The notes: generated by a model not told the origin, from the sequence alone. DNA of 64,000 nucleotides from DASQEH01 sp038237745 (GCA_038237745.1 JBBRYJ010000005.1:149134-213133); one strand, 5' to 3'. Shown: positions 25,074-34,270, numbered from the stretch's first letter. Numbers and translations are program-made.

Positions 25074-25832
25074 CTAGCGACCATCGAGCGACGAGCATGC
25101 GGCGACCACCGCGGCCGAGGCCACCTGCCGCAGCGGTAGGAGGGCGTCGCGGCGAGCTGACGACTGCGCCGCCGTCAGCGACCCACCCTCGTCCCGAAGG
25201 CCGAGCCGGACGATCTCGCGGCACCGCAGGCCGGCTGCCATCACGCGCGAGGCGGCCGGTGACCCGAACGTCATAGGAGCGTCGAACGCGACCGGCGTCT
25301 GCAGGTTGATCAGTGCGTCGGCGGCGTCGGAGCTCCATGACGCGACGTCGAGGGCCGCCAGGGCGTCGGCTGTCTCGATGAGTCTCTCCTTCAGCTCGCG
25401 GTCGGCGGTGGCGACATCCGGCAGGTACGCCGGTGGGGATGCCGCGGACGCCACCCAGGTGGTCTCGACGGTCCGCTCGGTGGGCACGAGCCCGAGCCCG
25501 ATGCCCCGCAGGACGAGCGCCTGCCCGGCCTCCAGGGCGTCGATGTTGAAGGCGCTCGGCCCACCAAGCCCGAGAAGGTCACCGGGCGATGGTAGGGCAG
25601 CGCTGATGCTCGAGACCCCACGCCGACGAATCTCACCGAGCATCATCGCCGGGGCTGCTGCGGTCTCGGCAGGCTCCGGTCCGAGACGGAACAGGACGCT
25701 CCGCCCCCCTGCTGAAATCCCGCTGATCGCGTCGTCGGCGGACGCCCGACCCGCGATCCACGCGTTGAGCCAGCACCCGATACGGACGGCGGCAGGCACT
25801 CGCAACACGTCGACAAGAGTAAGAGGCGACAT
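25074..25832 (-). CDS. Conserved-looking protein of unknown function
   Basis: About 252 residues, Ala-rich, with no clear membrane segment or signal peptide. It begins MSPLTLVDVLRVPAAVRIG and contains GGPSAFNIDALEAGQALVLR, TAAQSSARRDALLPLRQ and many Asp/Glu residues. I recognise no family. It ends 12 bases before the serB start on the same strand, so the two may be cotranscribed, and it starts divergently from the ABC ATPase gene. Codon use looks normal for the region. Confidence 0.6.
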   Translation of the reverse strand: MSPLTLVDVLRVPAAVRIGCWLNAWIAGRASADDAISGISAGGRSVLFRLGPEPAETAAAPAMMLGEIRRRGVSSISAALPSPGDLLGLGGPSAFNIDALEAGQALVLRGIGLGLVPTERTVETTWVASAASPPAYLPDVATADRELKERLIETADALAALDVASWSSDAADALINLQTPVAFDAPMTFGSPAASRVMAAGLRCREIVRLGLRDEGGSLTAAQSSARRDALLPLRQVASAAVVAACSSLDGR

Positions 25833-25893
25833 CTCGACGCGGGAAGGGTGCAATAGGTTTGGAGCACAGAGCGGTGTCTCGGCGAGGAGTGCG

Positions 25894-26694
25894 ATGAGCT
25901 CGGTCATTGAGCTGGCTGACGTCTCGGTGGTTCGGGGCGCGAACCGCCTGCTGAGCCATGTCACGTGGGAGGTCGAGGATGACGAGCGCTGGGTCGTCCT
26001 CGGACCCAACGGGGCAGGAAAGACAACCCTGCTCCAGGTGCTCAGCACGCACATCCACCCCAGTGACGGCGTCGTCGGGATCCTCGGCGAGGTGGTCGGC
26101 ACTGTCGACGTCTTCGAGCTTCGGCCCCGCATCGGACTGACCAGCGTGGCCCTCGCGGATCGGATCCCGCGCCAGGAGCGGGTCAGCGACGTCGTCGTCT
26201 CGGCGTCGTACGCCGTCCTCGGCCGCTGGCGGGAGGTGTACGACGCGCTGGACCACGACCGGGCGGGCCAGCTACTCGGGGAGGTGGGCGTGGGGCATCT
26301 CGCCGACCGCACCTTCGGGACCCTCAGCGAGGGGGAGCGCAAGCGCGTGCAGATCGCCCGGGCACTGATGACCGATCCGGAGCTGCTGCTCCTGGACGAG
26401 CCCGCGGCCGGACTCGACCTCGGAGGCCGCGAGGACCTTGTGAGCACGCTGTCGGTGCTGGCCCTCGACGAGGCCTCTCCGGCCACTGTCCTGGTGAGCC
26501 ACCACGTCGAGGAGATCCCGCCGGGCTTCACGCATGTGCTTCTCATGCGGCGCGGCGAGGTGGTCGCGGCAGGACCGTTGCCGCACATCCTCACCGCGGA
26601 GAATCTCTCGCGTACCTTCGGCATCCCTCTCGAGCTCTCGACGTCCGACGACCGGTACAGCGCCCGTCGGCGGGTCAGCTCGCACCGGCGCTGA
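25894..26694 (+). CDS. Orphan ABC transporter ATP-binding protein
   Basis: A 266-residue ATPase with Walker A GPNGAGKTT, signature LSEGERKRVQIARAL, Walker B LLLLDEPAAGLD and switch His in VSHHVEE. No permease gene adjoins it. The pairing with serB recalls the mycobacterial serB2 region, where a similar ATPase is found. It may act with a permease encoded elsewhere or be a soluble ABC protein. ATG 25894 has GAGGAG 4 nt upstream. Confidence 0.85.
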   Translation: MSSVIELADVSVVRGANRLLSHVTWEVEDDERWVVLGPNGAGKTTLLQVLSTHIHPSDGVVGILGEVVGTVDVFELRPRIGLTSVALADRIPRQERVSDVVVSASYAVLGRWREVYDALDHDRAGQLLGEVGVGHLADRTFGTLSEGERKRVQIARALMTDPELLLLDEPAAGLDLGGREDLVSTLSVLALDEASPATVLVSHHVEEIPPGFTHVLLMRRGEVVAAGPLPHILTAENLSRTFGIPLELSTSDDRYSARRRVSSHRR

Positions 26695-26711
26695 CAGCGA
26701 CGTTGGTCCGA

Positions 26712-26717
26712 TAAGGT
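26712..26717 (+). promoter_or_regulatory. -10 box of a probable leaderless promoter for nfeD
   Basis: TAAGGT ends 6 nt before the nfeD ATG. CTGACA at 26691-26696 could be its -35, with a short 15-base spacer. No ribosome site is seen before the ATG. Confidence 0.5.
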
Positions 26718-26723
26718 CGTCGT

Positions 26724-27170
26724 ATGGACTGGGTGCGGGACCACGCCTGGCAGTCGTGGCTGATCGCGGCCATGCTCCTTGCCGGCGCGGAGATGGCCAC
26801 GCTCGATCTCTCGCTGCTCATGATGGCAGTAGGAGCGATCGCAGCGTGCCTGGTGGCGGCGCTCGGGTTCGGCATCGTCGTCCAGGTGCTCGTGGCCGTC
26901 GTCGTCGCGGTCGCGCTGCTGGCGTTCGTGCGCCCCAACATCGTCCGCCGTCTGCACGCGGCCCCGACCCTGCAGAACGGGCCCGGCGGGCTCATCGGCC
27001 GTAGCGGGCTGGTGCTCGAGCGGGTGACGGCCCACAACGGGCGGGTGAAGCTGAGCGGAGAGATCTGGTCGGCACGCAGCCTCGAGGAGTCTTCCGTCAT
27101 CGAGCCGGGCTCCAAGGTTGCGGTGGCCCAGATCGACGGCGCGACGGCCGTCGTCTACCCGGTGCTCTAG
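26724..27170 (+). CDS. NfeD-like membrane protein
   Basis: A 148-residue protein. Residues 13-72 carry two or three hydrophobic segments (AAMLLAGAEMATLDLSLLMM and VVQVLVAVVVAVALLAFV), and residues about 85-148 form the small OB-fold domain (LIGRSGLVLERV, VKLSGEIWSARS, GSKVAVAQIDGATAVVYP). NfeD proteins partner SPFH/stomatin proteins in membrane domains, and the next gene encodes such a protein. The start lacks a ribosome site and sits 6 nt after a TANNNT box. Confidence 0.87.
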   Translation: MDWVRDHAWQSWLIAAMLLAGAEMATLDLSLLMMAVGAIAACLVAALGFGIVVQVLVAVVVAVALLAFVRPNIVRRLHAAPTLQNGPGGLIGRSGLVLERVTAHNGRVKLSGEIWSARSLEESSVIEPGSKVAVAQIDGATAVVYPVL

Positions 27171-27190
27171 CAGCGCCGTGACCGTCGAAC

Positions 27191-27244
27191 CCAGCGATCG
27201 GGCTCGGCGCCCGGTCGCCAGCGTTCGGGCACAGCGCCCGATCG
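27191..27244 (+). repeat. Two tandem 27-bp repeats upstream of the SPFH gene
   Basis: Units at 27191-27217 and 27218-27244 match at 23 of 27 positions. Each has CGGGC and GCCCG arms that could form a small hairpin. They fill most of the nfeD-SPFH gap and could act as a mRNA structure between the two genes. Confidence 0.7.
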
Positions 27245-27266
27245 TCGACCTGAGGGGGTCAGCCAC

Positions 27267-28475
27267 ATGGTGCTGTTGATTATCCTGGCCATCGTCGTCG
27301 TTCTAGGCGTCGTGATCGTGACGAGGTCCGTTCGGATCGTTCCGCAGGCCTACTCAGGCATCGTCGAGCGCTTCGGCAAGTACCGGATCACGCTGTCGGC
27401 GGGCCTCAACCTGGTGACACCCTTCGTCGACCGGGTGCGCTACCTGATCGACCTGCGGGAGCAGGTGGTGTCGTTCCCGCCGCAGCCGGTGATCACTGAG
27501 GACAACCTGGTCGTCTCGATCGACACCGTCATCTACTTCCAGGTCACGAACCCGGTTGCAGCGACGTACGAGATCGCCAACTACATCCAGGCGATCGAGC
27601 AGCTCACGATGACGACGCTGCGCAATATCACCGGCGGCATGGACCTCGAACAGACCCTGACCAGCCGTGACCAGATCAACGGTGAGCTGCGCGGCGTGCT
27701 CGACGAGGCGACGGGCCGCTGGGGAATCCGCGTCAACCGCGTCGAGCTCAAGGGCATCGACCCGCCGGCATCGATCAAGGACTCCATGGAGAAGCAGATG
27801 CGTGCCGACCGGGACAAGCGAGCCACCGTCCTGACAGCGGAGGGGATGCGGCAGTCGTCGATCCTCACGGCCGAGGGCCAGAAGCAGTCGGCGATCCTGA
27901 TGGCCGAAGGCGACCGTCAGGCCGTCATCCTGCGGGCCCAGGCGGACCGCGAGTCCCGCATCCTTCGGGCGCAGGGTGAGGGACAGGCGATCCTCACGGT
28001 GTTCCAGGCGATCCACGACGGCTCGCCCGACCAGGCACTGCTCGCGTACCAGTATCTGCAGATGCTCCCGAAGATCGCGGAGGGCGACGCCAACAAGGTG
28101 TGGATCGTCCCCAGCGAGATCGGGCGCGCCCTCGAAGGCCTCGGCACCACCCTGGGCTCGATCCAGGGCATCGAGAGCGACGGCGCCGGGCCGAAGGACC
28201 GGGTCGACTACGGCCCGCCGGTCGACGTCCGGCAGGCGGACGACGCGAGCTCCTCACTGTCTGCGGCGCAGGCAGCGGCCGCCGAGGCTATCGCCTCCGC
28301 ACAGGAGGCTGCGCCGCCGTCGGGGCGCACCCCCGAACCGACGTCGTCCCAAGTCCCGCCGTCGCCGAGTAGTCCGTCATCGCAGCAGGACCAGCCGTCC
28401 ACCCAGATCCCGCCGTCCACCCAGATCCCGCCGTCCACCCAAGGCCCGCAGTCGACCGGCCCGGACGCACCGTGA
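27267..28475 (+). CDS. SPFH/band 7 (stomatin-like) membrane protein
   Basis: A 402-residue protein. Residues 1-18 are a membrane anchor (VLLIILAIVVVLGVVIV), followed by the SPFH domain (VRIVPQAYSGIVERFGKYR, then LVSIDTVIYFQVTNP), and a coiled-coil region with repeated AEG/ILxAEG units (about 195-235). It ends in a Ser/Pro/Gln-rich tail (about 325-402) carrying short tandem repeats. Such proteins form oligomers that organise membrane regions and quality control. It follows nfeD with GAGGGGGT before the ATG. Confidence 0.92.
   Translation: MVLLIILAIVVVLGVVIVTRSVRIVPQAYSGIVERFGKYRITLSAGLNLVTPFVDRVRYLIDLREQVVSFPPQPVITEDNLVVSIDTVIYFQVTNPVAATYEIANYIQAIEQLTMTTLRNITGGMDLEQTLTSRDQINGELRGVLDEATGRWGIRVNRVELKGIDPPASIKDSMEKQMRADRDKRATVLTAEGMRQSSILTAEGQKQSAILMAEGDRQAVILRAQADRESRILRAQGEGQAILTVFQAIHDGSPDQALLAYQYLQMLPKIAEGDANKVWIVPSEIGRALEGLGTTLGSIQGIESDGAGPKDRVDYGPPVDVRQADDASSSLSAAQAAAAEAIASAQEAAPPSGRTPEPTSSQVPPSPSSPSSQQDQPSTQIPPSTQIPPSTQGPQSTGPDAP
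28392..28445 (+). repeat. Three 18-bp tandem repeats inside the SPFH gene tail
   Basis: Near-identical 18-base units encode the hexapeptide PSTQIP with the last copy varied to PSTQGP. They stay in frame and lie in the disordered C-terminal tail, so copy number could vary without breaking the protein. Confidence 0.8.
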
Positions 28476-28515
28476 CCCGGCGCCCGCCCCCGTCGAGATC
28501 ACGGCCGCCCGGCCG

Positions 28516-29271
28516 GTGACACTGGCCCAGAGCATCGCCGTCTTCATCGCCGGCGTCGGGGCCGGCACCATCAACACCATCGTCGGGTCGGGAACGCTCA
28601 TCACGTTCCCGACGCTGTTGGCCGTCGGCTACCCGCCGGTCCTGGCCAACGTGTCGAACACGGTCGGGCTGGTGCCCGGCTCGGTGTCCGGCGCTATCGG
28701 GTACCGCCGCGAGCTCTCCGGCCAGCTGAGCCGGCTGCTTCGGCTGGGGGCCGCGTCTGTGCTGGGCGGGATCACCGGGGCGCTCCTCCTGCTGCGACTT
28801 CCTGCCTCGGCGTTCTCGTCCATCGTGCCGGTCCTGATCGGGCTGGGCTGCGTTCTCGTCGTCGCCCAGCCGTGGATCACCAGGCACGTCCGGCCCCGTC
28901 CCAACGCCCCCGCGCACGGGTCGGTCGCGGTCTGGGCCCTGGTGTTTCTGACCGGGGTGTATGGCGGCTACTTCGGCGCCGCTCAAGGGGTCCTGCTCAT
29001 CGCCGTCATGGGTATCGGTATGACGGAGAGCCTGCAACGGATCAACGCGGCGAAGAACGTGCTTGCGGGCCTGGTCAACGCTGTCGCGGCTGTGGTGTTC
29101 ATCCTGGTCTCCGAGGTGGCCTGGCAGGCTGCCGGCGTCATTGCGGTCGGTTCGTTCATCGGAGGGCAGGTAGGGGCAACCGCCGGGCGTAGGCTCCCGC
29201 CGCCGGTGCTGCGAGGGTTCGTCGCACTGGTCGGGATCGTCGCGATCGTGAAGCTCGTCTTCTTCGCCTGA
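28516..29271 (+). CDS. TSUP (TauE/SafE-type) membrane permease
   Basis: A 251-residue integral membrane protein with about seven or eight hydrophobic helices. The family signature VGAGTINTIVGSGTLITFPTLLAVGYPP lies in the first helix pair, and a matching internal repeat (GVYGGYFGAAQGVLLIAVM) lies in the second half. TSUP proteins export or import sulfite, sulfoacetate or other organic anions; the substrate here is unknown. GTG 28516 gives the usual N-terminus, without a clear ribosome site. It lies 40 bases after the SPFH gene. Confidence 0.85.
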   Translation: MTLAQSIAVFIAGVGAGTINTIVGSGTLITFPTLLAVGYPPVLANVSNTVGLVPGSVSGAIGYRRELSGQLSRLLRLGAASVLGGITGALLLLRLPASAFSSIVPVLIGLGCVLVVAQPWITRHVRPRPNAPAHGSVAVWALVFLTGVYGGYFGAAQGVLLIAVMGIGMTESLQRINAAKNVLAGLVNAVAAVVFILVSEVAWQAAGVIAVGSFIGGQVGATAGRRLPPPVLRGFVALVGIVAIVKLVFFA

Positions 29272-29299
29272 GCGCCCCAATGGATCTGCGCTACGGTGC

Positions 29300-30256
29300 T
29301 CACGTCAGCGCGTAGCCGAGCCACCTCGCGACGTGGCCGAACGCCACGTCGCGCACGTCTTTGCGCGAGCAGAAGACGTCATGGAGGGCTCCGCCCACGC
29401 GCACCACCGTGACGTCCGGACCCAGCTGGTAGGACCACTTGGCGATCTGCCGCACGTCGAGCACAGTGTCGGCCGTTGCGGCGTCCTCGGTCCAGGCCTG
29501 CGTCGTCAGGCTCTTCGTCGAGCACAGCGTGATCACCGGAGCCCCCACATCGAGTCCCCGGTGCACCGCCCGGTGCCCGATCCGCACAGCCCGCAACCAG
29601 CCGGCCCGCACAGGGAAGCTCTCACGGGGTTTCCAGGTCCAGTCATAGTCCCATTCCCCGCGGAGCTCCCGATGCATCGTCTCGGCGTACACCGCCGTCA
29701 CCGTGCGCGGCACCACCGCGTACGGTCTGCGCTGCCCGAGCCTGTTGATCGCCTCCGTTCCAGCGGTGCGCATGTAGAAGGGCCCCTGCAGGTCTAGCCA
29801 GGGGCTGTTCAGCACGAGCGCGTCGGCGACTCTCACGCCGTCGACCAGCCGGGCGGCCGCCCACAGCGACGCGATCAGGCCGCCGGTCGAGTGTCCTGAC
29901 ACGACGACGATGTCGTGGCCGTCGCGATCCTTGATCAGGGCGAGAGCCGCGTCGAGCTCTTCGTAGTACTCGGTCAGGTCGAGACAGAAGTTGGGCGTCT
30001 GGTGCGGAAGCAGCGAACGACCGTACTTGCGCAGGTCGAGCGCGTAGAAGTCGTAGCCGAGCGCGGTGAAGAACTCCGCCTCCGGCTCCTGGAAGAAGTA
30101 GTCGCAGAAGCCGTGCAGGTGCAGCACAGCACCGCGCGCGCTCGCCGTGTCGCAGCCGCGGCGTACGAGTGTCGCCACGACCTCACCCTCGTCGTCGTCG
30201 GGGAGCACGATCGTCTCTCGCGTGTACGGCGCCCCCAGCAGGTCGGTCTCGCTCAT
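29300..30256 (-). CDS. Alpha/beta hydrolase (monoacylglycerol lipase/S33-like)
   Basis: A 318-residue hydrolase. HGFCDYFFQEPE forms the oxyanion region, DFYALDLRKYGRS is the strand usually found before the nucleophile, and GHSTGG carries the nucleophilic Ser near residue 120. A late His in GGALHDVF completes the triad, with an Asp near 255. The substrate, probably a lipid or ester, cannot be told. No signal peptide. It converges with the TSUP gene, 28 bases away. Confidence 0.83.
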   Translation of the reverse strand: MSETDLLGAPYTRETIVLPDDDEGEVVATLVRRGCDTASARGAVLHLHGFCDYFFQEPEAEFFTALGYDFYALDLRKYGRSLLPHQTPNFCLDLTEYYEELDAALALIKDRDGHDIVVVSGHSTGGLIASLWAAARLVDGVRVADALVLNSPWLDLQGPFYMRTAGTEAINRLGQRRPYAVVPRTVTAVYAETMHRELRGEWDYDWTWKPRESFPVRAGWLRAVRIGHRAVHRGLDVGAPVITLCSTKSLTTQAWTEDAATADTVLDVRQIAKWSYQLGPDVTVVRVGGALHDVFCSRKDVRDVAFGHVARWLGYALT

Positions 30257-30289
30257 GGGTCAAGTCTGCACGACCCATCCGGTCACTGC

Positions 30290-31246
30290 TTAGTGATGGG
30301 AGCCCGAGTAGATGCGGGTGATCACGTCCTCGATGTTGGGCTCGAGTATCGACAGGTCGGCGATGCGATGACGTGCGGTCAGCTGGGCGATCAGCGGGGC
30401 CGCGCTCGCCTCCGCCGGGAACGAGAGCCACTGGCGAGGACCGGCCACCTTCACCGTCACCGCTCCCGGAAGGTCGATCGGCTCGGCCGCGTCGAGCAGG
30501 TCGACGACGAGCGTGCGGCGGGCGCCCGCCAGGCTGCTCAGCGCGTCCAGCCCGCCGTCGAACACCACCCGGCCGTGGTCGATGACGAGCACTCGCGAGC
30601 AGAGCCGCTCGATGTCGACGAGGTCGTGGGTGGTGAGGAGGACCGTCACCCCGCGCTCGGCGTTGGTCTGCCGGAGGAACTCCCTGAGTTGCGACTTGCT
30701 CACCACGTCGAGGCCGATCGTGGGCTCGTCGAGGTAGACCACGTCGGGGTCGTGGAGGAGCGCCGCCGCGATGTCGCCGCGCATCCGTTGGCCGAGCGAC
30801 AGCTGTCGAACCGGGGTGTCGAGCGTCGGTCCGAGGTCGAGAAGCTCGACGAAGGTGGCGAGGTTGCGGCGGAAGGTGTCGTCAGGAATGCGGTATATGC
30901 GTCGCAGCAGTTCGAATGAGTCGCGGAGGGGGAGGTCCCACCACAAGGTGGTCCGCTGCCCGAACACCACGCCGATCCGCCGGGCGAGCTTGGTCCGCTC
31001 GTTCGAGGGGCTGAGGCCGAGAACGGCTAGTCTCCCCGAGGTCGGCACCAGGATGCCGGTGAGCATCTTGATCGTCGTGGACTTCCCGGCACCGTTGGGG
31101 CCGATGTAGCCGACCATCTCGCCTCGCTCCACCGAGAAGTCGAGGTCGCTCACGGCGTGGACGACGCGTCGGGTACGGCGCAAGCGGCCAGTCCTGACGT
31201 TGACGACGAAGTCGCGGCTCACGCCCTCAGCGCCGATGACAGGCAT
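30290..31246 (-). CDS. ABC-2 exporter ATP-binding subunit
   Basis: A 318-residue ATPase with Walker A GPNGAGKST, signature LSLGQRMRGDIAAAL, Walker B VVYLDEPTIGLD and TTHDL switch. The length and C-terminal domain (about 235-318) fit the ATPases that pair with two ABC-2 membrane subunits of the DUF990-like type. Two such permease genes lie 3 kb further right on the same strand, separated by two unrelated genes. GGAGGAGGT lies before the ATG. Confidence 0.87.
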   Translation of the reverse strand: MPVIGAEGVSRDFVVNVRTGRLRRTRRVVHAVSDLDFSVERGEMVGYIGPNGAGKSTTIKMLTGILVPTSGRLAVLGLSPSNERTKLARRIGVVFGQRTTLWWDLPLRDSFELLRRIYRIPDDTFRRNLATFVELLDLGPTLDTPVRQLSLGQRMRGDIAAALLHDPDVVYLDEPTIGLDVVSKSQLREFLRQTNAERGVTVLLTTHDLVDIERLCSRVLVIDHGRVVFDGGLDALSSLAGARRTLVVDLLDAAEPIDLPGAVTVKVAGPRQWLSFPAEASAAPLIAQLTARHRIADLSILEPNIEDVITRIYSGSHH

Positions 31247-31288
31247 GAAGCGACTACCTCCTCCGGACGCCGAGCGGCAGCGGCTGGC

Positions 31289-32164
31289 TCAGAAGGGCAT
31301 CGACACGAACGGCGAGCTGTACTGCTCGTCACTCGCGAGCCGCGCCTCGGCCGCCTCTGGTGGAATGCGCTCGCGTTCGGCGGCGAGAAGCCGACCGAGG
31401 AGCCGTACGTCTCCCGCGGTCGCAATACCGGTCACCTCCTCGTGGGCCAGCACCCACGACACCGCAGCGGTTATCCGCGCCTGGTCGTCGTACGGCTCGT
31501 ACCAGGTGGCGTAAGGCTGCTCACTCTCCACCGGCCAGTTGCGCCTGGAGACGGTCTTGATCGTCATCAGGCCGACGTCTTGGCGCTGCACCTCTGCCAC
31601 GAGCGCCTGGTAGTCGGCCCGGTACTGCTCGTCGCGCCAGAGCACCACGTTGAGCGGCGTCAGCACCGTGGCGAACGGGAACCTCCGCAGCGCCTCGAGA
31701 TGGGTGGCCGGTGCCTGGTGGGTGTGTCCGGTGATGCCGACCGCGCCGACCAGACCCTCCTCCTGTGCCCTGACGGCGGACTCCAGAGCGCCGCCGTGCC
31801 GGGTGACCCGGTCGAGCTCGTCGAGGTCGCCGACAGCATGCAGCTGTAGCAGGTCGACCCGGTCGGTCTGCAGTCGCTCGAGAGAGGCGTTGATCTGCGC
31901 CCAGGCCTCCTCGCGTCCGCGTTCCTCTGTCTTCGTCGCGAGGAAGACGCGACTCCGGACCTCCTTCATGAGTGCGCCCAGGCGAAGCTCCGCGTCCCCG
32001 TAGCCGGCGGCGACGTCGAGATGGTTGATCCCGCCGTCGAGCGCTTCCTGCACCGACTCGTCGGCGACATCCTGGCTCACCTCGCCCAGAGCTGCCGCCC
32101 CATAGATGAGCACGGAGCTCTGGTGATCGAGTCGGCCGAGTCTGCGCTTCTCCATGACATCCAT
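31289..32164 (-). CDS. Aldo/keto reductase family oxidoreductase
   Basis: A 291-residue (beta/alpha)8 protein. The catalytic tetrad is visible as Asp and Tyr in DVAAGYGDAE, Lys in FLATKTEERG and His in LLQLHAVGD. NADPH reduction of an aldehyde or ketone is the family activity; the substrate is unknown. Several in-frame ATGs exist (32167, 32164, 32155); AAAGGG just upstream best fits 32164. It lies 42 bases before the ABC-2 ATPase gene on the same strand. Confidence 0.82.
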   Translation of the reverse strand: MDVMEKRRLGRLDHQSSVLIYGAAALGEVSQDVADESVQEALDGGINHLDVAAGYGDAELRLGALMKEVRSRVFLATKTEERGREEAWAQINASLERLQTDRVDLLQLHAVGDLDELDRVTRHGGALESAVRAQEEGLVGAVGITGHTHQAPATHLEALRRFPFATVLTPLNVVLWRDEQYRADYQALVAEVQRQDVGLMTIKTVSRRNWPVESEQPYATWYEPYDDQARITAAVSWVLAHEEVTGIATAGDVRLLGRLLAAERERIPPEAAEARLASDEQYSSPFVSMPF

Positions 32165-32376
32165 CATCGGCCCTTTCACCAGAAGGCACCACTCGGCCGG
32201 ACCGCGACACGCATGAACGCCGACCGACGCAGGTGCGACGCGCTGAGATCTCACGTCTCCCGGTCACGTCGGAGTGATGATACTGTTACACACCGTAATG
32301 ACCGTGCTCTCCGGCAGGAGGGACGGATCGCGCGCCGGGCGCCGGGAGATGGCCCCGTTCGTATCTCGGAGATCCT

Positions 32377-34239
32377 GTGGACCGTAACGAGAAGCTGGCA
32401 GAGGTACTAGCCGAGTTCGCCCAGAACCTGAACGAAGGCTTCCGCGTCCAGGAGATCCTCGACCACCTCGTCCAGAAGATCGTCGAGATGCTCCCAGTCA
32501 CCGCGGCGGGGGTCATGGTGATGGGACCGAACGACGACCTGCACTTCGTTGCCGCGTCGAACGACGGCATCGGCGAGATCGAGACGTTGCAGAACGAGCT
32601 GGGAGAGGGCCCCTGCCTGGAGGCCTACCGCTCGGGTGTGCCGGTCGCCATCCCCGACATCGAGCACGACGAGCGCTTCCCGAACTTCTCGCGGCGGGCC
32701 TTCGAGCATGGTCTTGCCGCGGTGTTCACCTTTCCGATGGTCGTGGAGGGACAGCGGTTCGGCGCCCTGGACCTGTACCGCGACCAGCGCGGGAGTCTCG
32801 ACCCTGCGGACATGAAGTCGGCGCAGGTGCTCGCCGACGTGGCGGCGGCGTACCTCCACAACGCACAGGAGCGCTCCAACGCTGCGGACAACCTCGACCT
32901 GCTGCGCCAACGAAGCCTTCACGACCCGCTGACCGGCCTACCGAACCGGACCTTGCTCAAGGAGCGGCTCGAGCAGGCCGTCGCACGCGGGGGGCGCTCC
33001 AACCAACTCGTGGCCGTTCTCTTCGTCGATCTCGACCGCTTCAAGGCGGTCAACGACCAGTTCGGTCACCACATCGGTGACAGGGTGCTGGTGGCCGTCG
33101 CCGGTCGCCTCAGGGAGGTGCTGCGAGCCGGGGACACCCTCGCCAGGCTGTCCGGCGACGAGTTCGTGATCATCTGCGAGAGCCTGGATGAGCCGGCGCT
33201 GGCGGAGCGGGTGGCAGAGCGGCTCGGCGCTTCGCTCGTGCCGCCCTTCGAGCTCGAGGGCCGGACCTTGGAGCTCACGGCGAGCGTCGGGCTGGCGTTC
33301 TGCGGCCCGGGGCAGGAGCTCCCCGAGAGCCTGCTCCGAGACGCCGACTTCGCGATGTACCAGGCCAAGCAGGCCGGTGGGGCGCAGCACCAGGTGATCG
33401 ACCATGCTGCCCGCCTCGTCGTGGACGGCCGTGGACGTCTCGCCCGGGAGCTCCGAGGTGCGGTGGACCGTGGCGAGTTCCGGTTGGCATACCAGCCGCT
33501 CGTCGACGTCGAGGACGGCGGCCTGGTGGCAGTAGAGGCGCTCCTTCGGTGGCAGCATCCCGACCGGGGCCTGGTCATGCCCGACGAGATCCTTCCCATC
33601 GCCGAGCCGACGGGTCTCATCCTGGCGATGGGGGAGTGGGTGCTGACCCAGGCTTGCCATGACCTCCAGCACTGGCAGCAGCAGTTCGGCTCGGCCATCC
33701 CACGCGTGACCGTGAACGTCTCTCCGTACCAGGTGATGGCTCCCGGCTTCGAGGCGACCGTGAAGCACGTGCTGGAGACCACCGGCACCGACCCTGCCAG
33801 CATCTTCCTGGAGGTCACCGAGAGCGCCTTTCTGGAGGACGGGCCACGCGCCTTCGCGGTCCTGAAGCAGACGCGTGACCTGGGAGTGGGCCTCATCCTC
33901 GACGACTTCGGGACTGGCTACTCCTCGCTCAACTACCTTCGGCTCTTCCCCTTCGACATCTTGAAGATCGACCGCGTCTTCATGGACGACCTCGATGAGG
34001 ACCCGAGCACTCGGACGATCGTCGCGGCCATCATCGACCTGGCCCACGGATTGCAGCTCTCGGTGGTCGCCGAGGGGATCGAGACCCAGAGGCAGCTGGC
34101 CGAGGTGGTCGAGCTGGGAGCGGACCGGGCTCAGGGCTTCTATCTCTGCCACCCCCTGCTCGTCGACGAGATGGACCAACGAGTCCTCGCGCCCGCACAC
34201 GGTGCGCCGATCCGGCTCCCTGTCCCGGCCTCGAGGTGA
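32377..34239 (+). CDS. GAF-GGDEF-EAL cyclic di-GMP turnover protein
   Basis: A 620-residue cytosolic protein. Residues about 20-165 are a GAF sensor domain, 180-340 a GGDEF domain with SGDEF at 259-263, and 350-610 an EAL domain (Glu387 in VEALLRW). The EAL domain keeps NVSPYQV, EVTESAFL, DDFGTGYSSL and VVAEGIE, so phosphodiesterase activity is likely. The GGDEF motif starts with Ser in place of Gly, a change tolerated in some active cyclases. No membrane segment is present. The GTG start has a GATACT-type box about 95 bases upstream. Confidence 0.9.
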   Translation: MDRNEKLAEVLAEFAQNLNEGFRVQEILDHLVQKIVEMLPVTAAGVMVMGPNDDLHFVAASNDGIGEIETLQNELGEGPCLEAYRSGVPVAIPDIEHDERFPNFSRRAFEHGLAAVFTFPMVVEGQRFGALDLYRDQRGSLDPADMKSAQVLADVAAAYLHNAQERSNAADNLDLLRQRSLHDPLTGLPNRTLLKERLEQAVARGGRSNQLVAVLFVDLDRFKAVNDQFGHHIGDRVLVAVAGRLREVLRAGDTLARLSGDEFVIICESLDEPALAERVAERLGASLVPPFELEGRTLELTASVGLAFCGPGQELPESLLRDADFAMYQAKQAGGAQHQVIDHAARLVVDGRGRLARELRGAVDRGEFRLAYQPLVDVEDGGLVAVEALLRWQHPDRGLVMPDEILPIAEPTGLILAMGEWVLTQACHDLQHWQQQFGSAIPRVTVNVSPYQVMAPGFEATVKHVLETTGTDPASIFLEVTESAFLEDGPRAFAVLKQTRDLGVGLILDDFGTGYSSLNYLRLFPFDILKIDRVFMDDLDEDPSTRTIVAAIIDLAHGLQLSVVAEGIETQRQLAEVVELGADRAQGFYLCHPLLVDEMDQRVLAPAHGAPIRLPVPASR

Positions 34240-34270
34240 CGATGGGCCGCGCGACCGGCTCCTACGCAGG

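Noticed and set aside
32298..32387. A 29-codon ORF overlapping the start of the GAF-GGDEF-EAL gene
   Set aside because: Its ATG is 11 nt from the nearest -10-like box and it ends inside the gene by TAA without a neat stop-start overlap, so it has less support than the other leader ORFs.
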